DNA of 64,000 bases from Akkermansiaceae bacterium (GCA_903919975.1 CAIXKE010000013.1:1-64000), one strand, 5' to 3'. Counted from the first letter of the stretch, positions 8,781 through 17,140 are shown. Notes: generated from the letters alone by a model not told the origin. Translations and numbers: made by a program.

Positions 8781-9506
8781 TTATTGTTCGGCCATTTTGA
8801 GGGCGGATGGGAATAAGACGGAGTTTTCCAGATGAATGTGGCGGTGCAGGTCGTCTTCGAGTTCTGCCAATCCGGCGAATAGAGCGCGGTAGGTGTTGCA
8901 CGCTTCCGGCGGCGGCGTGAATCCGTGGGTGAGCTCCCGCAGTCGGGAAATCGCGTCACCCGCGTCGTCATGCTCCTGGAGCATGCAGGCGATCGGGCCC
9001 TCGAGCGGTAGGGCGTGGGCTTTCCCTTCGGTCATGGCGACAATCGCGGGAAACAGGATTTGCTCCTCTTTCTGCAGGTGACCGGACAATTCCTCCGCCA
9101 TGGCGACGAAAATTTCGTGGACTTCCACCAGTGATGGGGTGTGGCCGCCATGCACTTGGGCGACGCGTTGAGTCATCGCTTGCAAGCGAGGGAGCTCGCT
9201 CCGCAGGTAGGCGTGGTGCGTGCTCACGATGTGCTCCACCAACTCAAGCGGCGGCAACATGGCGGGGTTTTCCGCGGGATCGGTTTTGATGCGCATGCCG
9301 GCTTCGAGTTGCTCGAGCACCGCTTCCGCGGCGATCCCTTTCAACACGCAGGCCTCGCGCAGCGTGCGGTTTCCTTGGCAGCAGAAATCAATTTTGAAGG
9401 ATTGGAAAACCCGCGCGAGCGAGGGCGATTCGGCGACGATTTCACCGACGCTGCGATCAATCAGCGGTGTTCCAGCGGGCGAGAAAACAGTTGGGGAGTG
9501 GCTCAT
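8781..9506 (-). CDS. Iron-sulfur cluster repair di-iron protein (RIC / YtfE / ScdA)
   Basis: 241 residues from the ATG at 9504-9506; a TTG start seven codons earlier is less likely. The N-terminal ScdA-type domain has VGEIVAESPSLARVFQSFKI then FCCQGNRTL (C42, C43), followed by a hemerythrin-like domain with histidines in LVEHIVSTHHAYL, VHGGHTPSL, LQEHDDAG and HRHIHLENSVLFP. Such proteins repair Fe-S clusters damaged by nitric oxide or peroxide. The usual FCCGG is FCCQG here. It is divergent from the YejK-like gene, with two inverted repeats in between that could be operators for stress control. Confidence 0.92.
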   Translation of the reverse strand: MSHSPTVFSPAGTPLIDRSVGEIVAESPSLARVFQSFKIDFCCQGNRTLREACVLKGIAAEAVLEQLEAGMRIKTDPAENPAMLPPLELVEHIVSTHHAYLRSELPRLQAMTQRVAQVHGGHTPSLVEVHEIFVAMAEELSGHLQKEEQILFPAIVAMTEGKAHALPLEGPIACMLQEHDDAGDAISRLRELTHGFTPPPEACNTYRALFAGLAELEDDLHRHIHLENSVLFPSALKMAEQ

Positions 9507-9545
9507 GGTGAGAAAAGAGTCTTTCAACTCTTGCGTTAAAGCAAG

Positions 9546-9571
9546 AATAAAAGAAAGGGATTTCTTTTATT
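9546..9571. promoter_or_regulatory. Perfect 11-bp inverted repeat upstream of the Fe-S repair gene
   Basis: AATAAAAGAAA (9546-9556) and TTTCTTTTATT (9561-9571) are perfect inverted arms around GGGA. The site lies about 40 bases upstream of the RIC start and about 48 bases upstream of the divergent YejK-like start, a good place for an operator. NO-responsive regulators such as NsrR bind 11-bp arms, though normally with a 1-base spacer. Confidence 0.45.
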
Positions 9572-9594
9572 GGATTTGGGCATGTTCAATCCAA
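9570..9594. promoter_or_regulatory. Second inverted repeat TTGGATT-N11-AATCCAA
   Basis: Arms TTGGATT (9570-9576) and AATCCAA (9588-9594) flank 11 bases, the spacing of one helix turn between half-sites. It sits just upstream of the YejK-like gene start at 9619 in the divergent promoter region. Confidence 0.35.
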
Positions 9595-9618
9595 AGCAGT
9601 CGTGTAGCTTGCGCCCCC

Positions 9619-10695
9619 ATGTCAGCCAAAATTCGTTTTACCTCCGCCTACGCCACCGGTCTGGTGCTTGCCAAAGTCGGCCATCCCCAACGGGATGAGC
9701 CACTCCAGACCTCCAAGGAGGTTTTCAAGATCGAGGAGAACGATCAGGAGGCGTTGACTGCCATATTTCTCAAGCCTTTCAAAAACCTGAGTGCCCACCG
9801 GTTCAGCCATCATTCGTCGCTCGATCAGCATGAAATGAATGCCTATTCCGCGGCCATTTTCGCGGCGGACGACGGGCTGTTGGAAAAAGGCTGCGACATC
9901 GCGAAACGGCTCTACGCGAAATCCAATCACCCGAACATCAAGTCCGGCGATCTCTGCATTTCCCTGATCAAGGACATTGAGATCGATGGTGAAATGACCA
10001 CCGGGCTGTGCATTCTCAAGTCCGAGAGTGTGGTGCCCTTCCTCAGCATTTCCACCCGCGATGGCGACCTCCAGCTTCACACCGAGCAGGGCATCAACCC
10101 CGAGCGCATCGACAAGGGCTGCCTCGTGCTCAATCACCTGTCGCAGAAGGGTTATTATGTTTTAACCTTCGATCGCTCGGGTTCTGATTCCCGGTTTTGG
10201 GTGCGTGATTTCCTGGGTGTCGTGCCCATCACCGACAGCCCGTTTCTCACTAACAAGTTCGCCGGAATGGCAGTTTCATTTTTGGGTAAGGAGAAAAAAT
10301 CCGAGCCTAAAGATGATGACAGTGCGCCGTGGGATGACACCAGCGCCGTGCGGGAAGCGATCACTTACTTCGAGGAAAAAGAGCATTTCAGTCTTCAGGA
10401 GTTTGAAGAACAGGTGCTGAAAACGCCGGAGAGCAAGGCGAGGTTCGCCGAACACCGCGCCAAGGTTGAAGAGGAAACCGGCCAACGCTTGGAGGAATCG
10501 TTTGAGATTTCCAAAAAGGACGTCAGCAAGGCGAAGAAGAAGATCGGGTCGTTGATGAAGCTCGATACCGGGGTTGAGATTCGTCTGAAACCCAGCGTGC
10601 TGGGCGATCCGGACCGCGTGCTGGAACACGGCTTTGACGAGACGCGCAAAATGAAGTTCATCAAAGTTTATTTCAATGAGGATCTAGCCGATTGA
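9619..10695 (+). CDS. Nucleoid-associated protein of the NdpA/YejK family
   Basis: 358 residues from the ATG at 9619; the frame extends upstream but overlaps the divergent gene and has no support there. The sequence contains the family pattern of an N-terminal half with LYAKSNHPNIKSGDLCISLI and ILKSESVVPFLSIS, then KGCLVLNH and YVLTFDRSGSDSRFWVRDFLGV, and a basic C-terminal part. NdpA/YejK (37-kDa nucleoid protein) binds DNA in the nucleoid. Length agrees with the family. It is a single gene divergent from the Fe-S repair gene. Confidence 0.75.
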   Translation: MSAKIRFTSAYATGLVLAKVGHPQRDEPLQTSKEVFKIEENDQEALTAIFLKPFKNLSAHRFSHHSSLDQHEMNAYSAAIFAADDGLLEKGCDIAKRLYAKSNHPNIKSGDLCISLIKDIEIDGEMTTGLCILKSESVVPFLSISTRDGDLQLHTEQGINPERIDKGCLVLNHLSQKGYYVLTFDRSGSDSRFWVRDFLGVVPITDSPFLTNKFAGMAVSFLGKEKKSEPKDDDSAPWDDTSAVREAITYFEEKEHFSLQEFEEQVLKTPESKARFAEHRAKVEEETGQRLEESFEISKKDVSKAKKKIGSLMKLDTGVEIRLKPSVLGDPDRVLEHGFDETRKMKFIKVYFNEDLAD

Positions 10696-10772
10696 GCCTA
10701 AAGGCACGCCACGCATCAGACTGGCCCTTGTAAGTGGGCCTCGCATCGTTTAATAGATGTGAAGACGAATCC

Positions 10773-12035
10773 ATGGCTGCGCCTGAATCAGAAAACTCCT
10801 CTTCCGCCACCGCACCTTGGGAAAACAAGCGCGGCCCGTCGGGCACCCCCCCCGTTCGGCGCATGCTGCCGTGGCTCGGTTTGCTGGCGTTGCTCGTCCT
10901 CATTGTCTGGGGATTGTTGCCTAAGCCCGCGATCATCGAGACTGGCGTGGCGGCCCGCGCGCCACTGACGGTGCGGGTTTCCGAGGAAGGAAAGACCCGC
11001 GTACGGAACCGTTACATCGTCGCCGCACCCGTGGCCGGAAAGATGCGGCGTGTCCCACTCAAGCCCGGCGATCCAGTGGAGGCCGGCAAAACCACGCTCA
11101 CCACCATTGAGTCAGTCGTCGCTCCATTGCTCGATCCCCGGGCGCGGCTGCAAGCAGAAGCCGCGGTTTCCAAGCACGAAGCGGCTCGCAAGCAAGCCGA
11201 GGAATCGCTCGCGGCCGCCCGCAGCGCCCTAAAACTCGCCGCAGCGGAACTGGAGCGGGTGCGCTCGGTGAAACGCGATGGCGCACTCTCGGAATCCGCC
11301 CGGGATCAGGCTGAAGCCAATGCCGCAATCAAATCCGCTGAAGTGCGGGCCTTGGAGTTTTCCCTGCAAGTTATCGATTACGAACTCGCCCAAGCCCGCG
11401 CCGTGCTCGAGCGCCCGGATGTTAGCACTGCCGGCAATCTCGTCGCGGTGAACTCGCCGGTTTCCGGTCGCGTCCTCAAGGTGATGCAGGAAAGTGAGAC
11501 GATCATTTCACCGGGCACGCCCATCGTGGAAATCGGCGATCCCACGGATATTGAAATCGAGGCGGAAATCCTCTCCCGTGATGCCGTGGGCATGAAGCCC
11601 GGCGACCCGGTGGACATCGAGCAGTGGGGCGGCGAGATTCCTCTGAAAGGCCGCGTCCGCCGCATCGAACCCTCCGCTTTCACCAAAATCTCCGCCCTCG
11701 GCGTGGAGGAACAGCGCGTCTATGTGCTCACCGATCTGATCGACCCTCCGGACACCGCAAAAACACTCGGCGATCGCTACCGCGTCGAAGTTCGCGTCGC
11801 GGTTTGGCATTCGGACGAGGTGCTCGTGGTTCCCGCTGGAGCGCTTTTCCGCGAGGGCAATGCCTGGAAAACTTATGTTCATCAGGATGGGAAGGCCCGG
11901 ATTATTTCTATCGAGGCCGGTCATACCGATGGCCGACTAACCGAAGTGATCTCCGGCCTCAATGCCGGAGACAAAGTGCTGCTTCATCCGCCGGACACCG
12001 TGAAGGACGGCTCATCCGTGCATGAGCGCGATTGA
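10773..12035 (+). CDS. HlyD/RND-type periplasmic adaptor (membrane fusion protein)
   Basis: 420 residues from the ATG at 10773. A cytoplasmic N-terminus with proline-rich GPSGTPPVRR precedes one membrane helix (MLPWLGLLALLVLIVWGLLP). Then come the biotinyl-lipoyl half (VAAPVAGKMRRVPLKPGDPV), a coiled-coil hairpin of about residues 130-210, and the return half (VNSPVSGRVLKVMQESE), with beta-barrel segments after. This is a classic adaptor of tripartite efflux pumps. No inner-membrane pump or outer-membrane channel follows, so it is an orphan adaptor here. A run of eight C near 10846-10853 is in frame. Confidence 0.9.
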   Translation: MAAPESENSSSATAPWENKRGPSGTPPVRRMLPWLGLLALLVLIVWGLLPKPAIIETGVAARAPLTVRVSEEGKTRVRNRYIVAAPVAGKMRRVPLKPGDPVEAGKTTLTTIESVVAPLLDPRARLQAEAAVSKHEAARKQAEESLAAARSALKLAAAELERVRSVKRDGALSESARDQAEANAAIKSAEVRALEFSLQVIDYELAQARAVLERPDVSTAGNLVAVNSPVSGRVLKVMQESETIISPGTPIVEIGDPTDIEIEAEILSRDAVGMKPGDPVDIEQWGGEIPLKGRVRRIEPSAFTKISALGVEEQRVYVLTDLIDPPDTAKTLGDRYRVEVRVAVWHSDEVLVVPAGALFREGNAWKTYVHQDGKARIISIEAGHTDGRLTEVISGLNAGDKVLLHPPDTVKDGSSVHERD

Positions 12036-12050
12036 GTCAGCAAACAAAAA

Positions 12051-12165
12051 TTGAACCACAGATTACGCAGATTGACACAGATTTTGAAGAGGTTGTAAAA
12101 CCAAAACAGGAAGCCTGATTGGTGGATTATCATATCTGCGAAATCTGTGTAATCTGCGGTTTGAA
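12051..12165. repeat. Long inverted repeat, ACAGATTACGCAGATT type
   Basis: The arm AACCACAGATTACGCAGATT with GACACAGATTT (about 12052-12083) is mirrored by AAATCTGTGTAATCTGCGGTTT (about 12141-12163). The words are near-repeats of CACAGATT, so the element is itself built of short repeats. It fills the space between two convergent genes and could also end transcription from both sides. Confidence 0.65.
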
Positions 12166-12254
12166 ATAGCAAAAACTACCAAACAGATTCGAAGTTCGGA
12201 TTAAGACAACTGCTCGAAAGTAGTTTCTATCAACGGGCTGTTTCCGGCTCAAGA

Positions 12255-13442
12255 TCACTTGATGATCTCCACCGCAGAAATATTTTTCATCATGATATCC
12301 GGGCGATTGAGTTCAGGCAAATTACTCACGACGACCTCGCCGGAGACGCGGATTTTTTTTCCGACAAAGGGTTCAAGTTTTTGTATCATCACCCCTTTCG
12401 AGGATTTTCCGATTCTAATACCAGCTCTAGCCGCATTTTGATCCATGCTGGAAAAAACCAGATAGATAGTTTTGCCGCTATCCGAATTATCAATACTTTC
12501 GGCGGTGCCTTCGACGTTTACTTGGTTGTTGTTGTTGGCGACGATGGCCTCATGATCATTCCACTGGAGCGTGACCGGCTGTCTGGCACTTCCTGGGGAT
12601 GAATCGCGGGTCACCACAAAGACGATGACAAGCACCACCACCACCACACCAAGAGCGAGGGATACAATCAGGGGCGCTTTGGAGGGGGCTTTCCAGGTCG
12701 GTAGTTCGGAAGCGTTGGCGACCAAGAGCGCTACGGGTGGCGGTGGTTCGGCACCGACCAAGGCGGCGAGTGATGCACGGGCTTCCTGAAGGGTGGTGGC
12801 GGTCGCGTTCCTGCGCAGCCATTTGAGCCAGCCCCCGAGTCCACCACCGGATTGCTCGCTGTAGATGTGGCCGGTCCAACCCATGGCCTGCTCACCAAGA
12901 ATGGCGATGGCTTCCAGCCCGCGAGTCTCCTGACTGCTGCCCAACCACTTGAGCGGGGAAATCCAGAACGTGAATCCGCGGACGCTCTCGGGGCTGCTTA
13001 CAATGATGGATTGCAGGTTGGTTTCTATCCAAATCGCCTCTTCAGCGAGCACATGGGAGAACAGTTCGCAAACTTCCAGCGCCTGGGTGATCAAGAGAAT
13101 GGCGGACTCGGCGGGAAAAGCATTTTCCGCAATGAATGCGGCGAGCGGTTCGCCTTCGATCCATTCGGTGACGATAAAAGGCATGCGATCGACGGGATCG
13201 CATGCGCCACAAACAACCGAGCGCAGAGCTGGATGTTTCAGCCCGGCCAGCCGATCCACGGCGATTTCGTAAGCGGTTTGCTCTTCCGCATCCAGGCCGC
13301 CGCCGTCGGCTCCGAAGGGGAAAAACCGGCGCACGGCCACAGGCTTCCCGGATTGCGTATCCAAAGCACGAAACACCACCCCGAATAAATCCTGGGAGAT
13401 CAGATCCTCAATTTGGAACCGCTCAATCATTGACTGGAGCAT
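12255..13442 (-). CDS. Membrane-anchored pseudokinase with C-terminal OB-like domain
   Basis: 395 residues. The first 230 resemble a Ser/Thr kinase fold: ISQDLFGVVFRALD in place of the glycine loop, VAVRRF where VAVK is expected (R38), a C-helix-like EEQTAYEIAVDRLAGLKHPAL and a hinge FIVTEWIEGEPL. The catalytic HRD loop is replaced by IWIETNLQSIIVS and DFG is absent, so phosphotransfer is unlikely. A membrane helix follows (LIVSLALGVVVVVLVIVFVV), then an extracytoplasmic part with VNVEGTAESI and KKIRVSGEVVV that looks like an OB fold. It lies 53 bases after the CBM9-like gene, in the same direction. The role is probably regulatory, through binding; this is inference. Confidence 0.75.
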   Translation of the reverse strand: MLQSMIERFQIEDLISQDLFGVVFRALDTQSGKPVAVRRFFPFGADGGGLDAEEQTAYEIAVDRLAGLKHPALRSVVCGACDPVDRMPFIVTEWIEGEPLAAFIAENAFPAESAILLITQALEVCELFSHVLAEEAIWIETNLQSIIVSSPESVRGFTFWISPLKWLGSSQETRGLEAIAILGEQAMGWTGHIYSEQSGGGLGGWLKWLRRNATATTLQEARASLAALVGAEPPPPVALLVANASELPTWKAPSKAPLIVSLALGVVVVVLVIVFVVTRDSSPGSARQPVTLQWNDHEAIVANNNNQVNVEGTAESIDNSDSGKTIYLVFSSMDQNAARAGIRIGKSSKGVMIQKLEPFVGKKIRVSGEVVVSNLPELNRPDIMMKNISAVEIIK

Positions 13443-13495
13443 CTCACGAAATCCCGACTGCCAACGTCATCGCCTTCGGGAAAGGGAATAGAAGC

Positions 13496-14095
13496 TCATC
13501 CCGGGAAAGGTGCGAGCACGATTTTGGAAAACTGCTGCGGCTGGTGAAAATCAGGCACCTCGCCACCCAGCGCCACTGCGGTGATGAATTTCTGATCCGG
13601 CGAGCCGAGAATCATCGCCACGTTGACCCGCGAGCGCGCACCGAAATCCAATCGCACCCTCAGCAAATCGAGCGAAATCGCCATGGCGGCGACCCATCCA
13701 CCATCAGGTGCCAGCTCTGAAAAGGTCTCTACGTCCGGCATGACAATGTCCGTTGACTCCTCCCGGACGCGGGCGGCGGTGAATTCACACGACCACCAAG
13801 CGCCATTGGGTGCTAGATTGAACTCGAAATATCGACCACTCAGCGGATCGGCGATGAAAAGTTCCGCGACATCATGCTCCCACAAACCGGCTTGAAAACG
13901 ACCGGGCCGCGCCGCCGGGTGAAGGTTGGCGGGGCGGCGGTGGTGGGCGATGAACCACAGCCGGCTGGCATCCATGGCGAGGGAAAATGCGGCCGCTGGC
14001 TCCAATGGAGCGCCATGCCAGTCCTTCGCGAGCCCCAGCATCGGCACGTCTAACTCGCCCCACACCAAGGGGCGCGGGCTAGTGAAAATCGTCAT
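13496..14095 (-). CDS. CBM9-like / DOMON-like carbohydrate-binding domain protein
   Basis: 199 residues with no signal peptide. The central part, LWEHDVAELFIADPLSGRYF then EFNLAPNGAWW, matches the beta-sandwich core pattern of carbohydrate-binding module 9-like domains (W-x-x-D-x-x-E-(L/V)-F, followed by YxEFxxxPxG). Such domains bind sugar ends; in stand-alone proteins the role is often unknown. It is upstream of the pseudokinase in the same direction, so the two may be co-expressed. The protein appears complete. Family call by motif only. Confidence 0.65.
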   Translation of the reverse strand: MTIFTSPRPLVWGELDVPMLGLAKDWHGAPLEPAAAFSLAMDASRLWFIAHHRRPANLHPAARPGRFQAGLWEHDVAELFIADPLSGRYFEFNLAPNGAWWSCEFTAARVREESTDIVMPDVETFSELAPDGGWVAAMAISLDLLRVRLDFGARSRVNVAMILGSPDQKFITAVALGGEVPDFHQPQQFSKIVLAPFPG

Positions 14096-14245
14096 GCGCG
14101 AGTCTTTTGCCGGGGCGGCCCGGTTGTCGAGAAAGGAGCGCCGAGGCCATGTGATGAAATTCTTTGAGGGAAATCATAATTTTCGAAAAAATCATAGCCT
14201 TCTGGCCCAATTTACGCTTCAACCCGTTTGAGAGGAAATCATTTC

Positions 14246-15043
14246 ATGGCCCGTTCCCGTCAAGGATTCTACAACACCATCGAATACATCGGCCCGCGTC
14301 CGCAAAAGCCGAAGCGTTCGAATTTTTTCGGTGGCTGGGTGATTCTGGTGATTGCCATTGGGATTGGTTGTTGGTTTGGCCGGCCGCTGGTTCCTTTCCT
14401 CAAAGCGGCACAGGAAGGCGTCTCCATGGAGCAGGCGGAAATTCTCATTTCCTCGCTGCAAGATTCGCCCAATCCGGCGCAACGCCTCGCCGCCGCCGCC
14501 CTCATCCACTCGGGAGAAAACATCTCCTTCGATCCCGCATATTACCGCATCGCCTATCCGGATGGCGATGTCGCTCCCACCAAGGGAGCTGAGGCGGACG
14601 TTGTCATCCGTTGCGTGCGCAAACTCGGCATCGATCTTCAAAAAGAAGTCCACGAGGACATGAAATCGCATTTCCGTTACTACCCGCAATTGTGGGGTGC
14701 TTCCGGGCCGGACACCAACATCGACCACCGCCGCGTGGCCAACCTGCAACGTTTCTTCGAGCGCAAGGGCACCACGCTCACCGCCAGCCGCGAGGCTGCG
14801 GACTATCAGCCGGGCGACATCGTCATTTGGTCGCTGGCCAATGCTGACAAACACATCGGCATCATCGTTCCCGGCCCCGGCACCCACATGGCTGAGCCTT
14901 GGGTGGTCCATAACATCGGTGCCGGCGTGAAATGGGAAAATACACTCTTCGACTACAAAATTGAAGCCCACTTCCGTTATCCCGCTGAGAAGGATTCCAC
15001 TCCGCCGAAAGCAAAGGTGATCTCTGAAGAGCCCTCGATCTGA
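14246..15043 (+). CDS. DUF1287 family membrane-anchored protein
   Basis: 265 residues from the ATG at 14246, preceded by a good GAGAGG site about 9 bases upstream. An N-terminal basic part is followed by a membrane helix (GWVILVIAIGIGCWFGRPL). From residue 90 the DUF1287 pattern is plain: YYRIAYPDGDV, ADVVIRCVRKLGIDLQKEVH, PDTNIDHRRVANLQRFF, YQPGDIVIW, HIGIIVPG and VVHNIGAG. DUF1287 belongs to the NlpC/P60-like cysteine-hydrolase world; the cysteine in VIRCVRK could be the nucleophile. A role in the cell wall is plausible but not shown. Confidence 0.88.
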   Translation: MARSRQGFYNTIEYIGPRPQKPKRSNFFGGWVILVIAIGIGCWFGRPLVPFLKAAQEGVSMEQAEILISSLQDSPNPAQRLAAAALIHSGENISFDPAYYRIAYPDGDVAPTKGAEADVVIRCVRKLGIDLQKEVHEDMKSHFRYYPQLWGASGPDTNIDHRRVANLQRFFERKGTTLTASREAADYQPGDIVIWSLANADKHIGIIVPGPGTHMAEPWVVHNIGAGVKWENTLFDYKIEAHFRYPAEKDSTPPKAKVISEEPSI

Positions 15044-15062
15044 GCAAGCAATTCGCTTGCTC
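15042..15062 (+). terminator. Hairpin after the DUF1287 gene
   Basis: GAGCAAGC and GCTTGCTC form a perfect 8-bp stem with a short AATTC loop, starting at the stop codon of the DUF1287 gene. There is no T tract, so it may be a weak terminator or an mRNA 3' stabiliser. Confidence 0.45.
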
Positions 15063-15083
15063 TAACACCCAGGTTGCCGAAGC

Positions 15084-15515
15084 ATGCGATTGATGAAAAT
15101 CGTCCATCTCGCCGTTCTCGGATTTTTGTTAGAATAGGTGCAGCCGCTTCACGCCAATGGCGGCGGTTATTTCCGTGGCGGAATCGAAAACACCGGCGAT
15201 GTCGCAGGTTTCGAGCCCAAAGCCACCGAGAACATCCGCATTCTCGATGAGAAACCCACCGTCAAACTCGGCCCCAAGGAAGCCGATGTGGAAGTCCGCT
15301 ACCTGATGCGCAACGAAACGGCAAAGAAGGTGAAAGTGCGTTTCGGATTTCCGGTGGAGGAGTCGTTTGACAGGAATTGGATGGCGGGGCCGGGTGAAGA
15401 GAAAGTTCCGGACGGCAAACGGCTGGCCTATTGCCGGAACTATCAGATCGCCGCCGCGGGAAAATCGATCAAATCCACGTGGCAAGGTGAAGTGAAGGAC
15501 ATCCAAAATCCGTAA
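15084..15515 (+). pseudogene. DUF4424-like secreted protein, interrupted in the signal peptide and truncated
   Basis: The ATG at 15084 starts a good signal peptide, MRLMKIVHLAVLGFLLE, which is cut by an in-frame TAG at 15135-15137. The frame then continues as VQPLHANGGGYFRGG and on to KLGPKEADVEVRYLMRNE and VRFGFPVEESF, the N-terminal pattern of DUF4424-type secreted proteins. It stops after about 125 further residues, well short of the family length. A GTG right after the TAG could restart translation but would lose the secretion signal. It abuts a CapA remnant, so the 3' part was probably lost by deletion. Confidence 0.6.
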
Positions 15516-15516
15516 G

Positions 15517-15790
15517 GCGTCAGCCGCCGGCGAAACCGTGTTCGTCATGATGCATGGCGGCGATGAATACCGACAGGAAGTCAATGACGAGCAGCGGACA
15601 TGGACGCGCTGGCTCGTGGCTCGAAATTGATTGTGGGCGCCCACCCGCACGTCGTCCAACGGGAAGAGCGTCACGGCGGCGCGGTCATCGTCCATTCTTT
15701 GGGCAACGCGGTTTGCCCGATGGCACTGAAAGGCGCGGCCTCGGGTGCGGTGCGGAGTTTCCGGCTCGCAGCGGAGGTTCCCTGCGCTCA
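15517..15790 (+). pseudogene. CapA-family (poly-gamma-glutamate synthesis) C-terminal remnant
   Basis: The frame reading FVMMHGGDEYRQEVNDEQRT then WTRWLV breaks off near 15620 and the next frame continues with RGSKLIVGAHPHVVQREE, HGGAVIVHSLGNAV. Together they match the conserved H-G-x-E-Y, GAHPHVVQ and SLGN motifs near the end of the CapA metallophosphatase-like domain. The first two thirds of the gene are missing and one base is lost or gained at the frame change. It follows directly on the broken DUF4424-like gene. Confidence 0.65.
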
Positions 15791-16045
15791 CTTCGGTGAT
15801 GGCTCATCGCCGAGCAATCGGTCTAGATCCGCGACGCGCTCCCATGGGCAACGTTTGCGTTGGTATTTTTTCCAAACGAGGTCGCGCAGTTCGCGCCAGA
15901 TCGGCTCGGGCACCGGCTTGATGTCGGTCCAGGTGGGATCGCGCTTCTGGGTGGTGGTCATGATCGTCCAGCGGGTGCCGATGTAATTCGCACGGTAGTA
16001 AACTTTTCCTTCATCGGTATTTTCGAACCACTCATGACTTTCCAT
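15788..16045 (-). CDS. Small conserved-looking hypothetical protein
   Basis: 85 residues from the ATG at 16043-16045, ending with a TGA at 15788. The sequence is rich in tryptophan and charged residues (GTRWTIMTTTQKRDPTWTDI; PIWRELRDLVWKKYQRKRCP) and is unlike the shadow frames around it. No signal peptide and no recognised domain. It is divergent from pyrE with about 110 bases between. It may be a small regulator or adaptor, but nothing in the sequence says so. Confidence 0.55.
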   Translation of the reverse strand: MESHEWFENTDEGKVYYRANYIGTRWTIMTTTQKRDPTWTDIKPVPEPIWRELRDLVWKKYQRKRCPWERVADLDRLLGDEPSPK

Positions 16046-16156
16046 GCCGTGAGCGTGGCGCGCCGAGGGGCGGGAAACAAGCGGGGAATCCACCACAATC
16101 CGTGCCCATGGCAGATCCGCGCTTGCCCCCGCACTCCGCATTTCAAATCCTCCCGC

Positions 16157-16726
16157 ATGCTCGCCACCGCCGCCGCTCTGAAAAAACTCCTGCTCGCAAA
16201 ATCCGTCCGGACCGGATCCTTCACCCTCGCCTCCGGCAAACAAAGCGATCTCTACATCGATTGCCGCGTCACCGCGCTCGATCCTTTCGGCGCCAATCTC
16301 ATCGGCGATCTCGGCTGGCATGCCGTGCGCTCGAAAATCCATTCCGAGCACCTCAAGATCGACGCCATCGGCGGCATGACGCTCGGGGCCGACCCGATTT
16401 CCCTCGCCATCGGCATGACCTCCGCCGCCAAGCACCCGGCCGAGGCACTGCAAGTTTTCACCGTGCGCAAAGAGCCGAAGGGCCATGGCGCGGGCAAACA
16501 AATCGAGGGCAACTTCAAAGCGGGCGACAATGTGATCGTCGTCGATGACGTCATCACCACCGGTGGCTCCACCCTCAAGGCGATCGACGCCATCGAGCGC
16601 GACGGCGGAAAAGTCGCGTTCTGTCTCGTGTTGGTGGATCGCGAAGAAGGTGGCCGCCAAGCCATCGAGGCGCGGGGTATTCACGTGTTGCCATTGTTCA
16701 CGCGCAGCACCCTGCTCGGCGAGTGA
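16157..16726 (+). CDS. pyrE: Orotate phosphoribosyltransferase
   Basis: 189 residues from the ATG at 16157. The PRPP-binding motif VIVVDDVITTGGST is at about residues 126-139, and the N-terminal SGKQSDLYIDCRV and GGMTLGADPISLAI are characteristic of PyrE. The enzyme joins orotate to PRPP to give OMP in pyrimidine synthesis. Length is usual for the family. The gene stands alone, followed by an inverted repeat. Confidence 0.95.
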   Translation: MLATAAALKKLLLAKSVRTGSFTLASGKQSDLYIDCRVTALDPFGANLIGDLGWHAVRSKIHSEHLKIDAIGGMTLGADPISLAIGMTSAAKHPAEALQVFTVRKEPKGHGAGKQIEGNFKAGDNVIVVDDVITTGGSTLKAIDAIERDGGKVAFCLVLVDREEGGRQAIEARGIHVLPLFTRSTLLGE

Positions 16727-16733
16727 TCCCCAA

Positions 16734-16798
16734 GGAGCGCGGAATTCATTCCGCGAAAAATCTCATCGCGTAGCGCTGCGAAATGAATTGCGCGCTCC
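16734..16798. repeat. Inverted repeat GGAGCGCGGAATTCATT type
   Basis: GGAGCGCGGAATTCATT at 16734-16750 pairs with AATGAATTGCGCGCTCC at 16782-16798 with a single mismatch. It lies 8 bases after the pyrE stop and may double as a terminator. Confidence 0.6.
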
Positions 16799-16897
16799 AG
16801 TTCGGCCACGTCTGCCGAGCCCCCACACATAACCTCGTTTTCACCGGAATCCGCCTTACCAATTGACAGGATCAGTAAGGTGAATGATGCTTTCTGC

Positions 16898-17140
16898 ATG
16901 CTGATCAAGGTGACCAACAAACGACAGGTGACTTTCCCTGCTGCCGTGCTCAAGGCCTTGGGTGCCGGTCCCGGGAGCCATTTGGAGATTCAACAGCGTA
17001 GCGACGGATTTTTGCTTCGCCCGCGTGTGATCGATCGCAGCAAGCTGGCTCCCTTGCGTGGATTGATTGAAAAAGGAGCCAAACCGTTTGATCTCGAAAC
17101 CTTCCGTAACCAGCGCCATGACCCATCGCTACGGGATTGA
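16898..17140 (+). CDS. AbrB/SpoVT-type antitoxin
   Basis: 80 residues from the ATG at 16898; a GTG at 16880 with an upstream AGGA is an alternative that adds six residues. The swapped-hairpin AbrB motif is clear: MLIKVTNKRQVTFPAAVLKAL then GSHLEI. The C-terminal tail would wrap the toxin. It overlaps the PIN-domain gene by 23 bases, as in VapBC-type pairs, and is expected to bind both the toxin and its own promoter. Confidence 0.88.
   Translation: MLIKVTNKRQVTFPAAVLKALGAGPGSHLEIQQRSDGFLLRPRVIDRSKLAPLRGLIEKGAKPFDLETFRNQRHDPSLRD

Noticed and set aside
16046-16684. N-terminal extension of the 85-residue minus-strand gene to 298 residues
   Set aside because: The extension lies opposite pyrE and is not protein-like; only the part from the ATG at 16043-16045 looks real.
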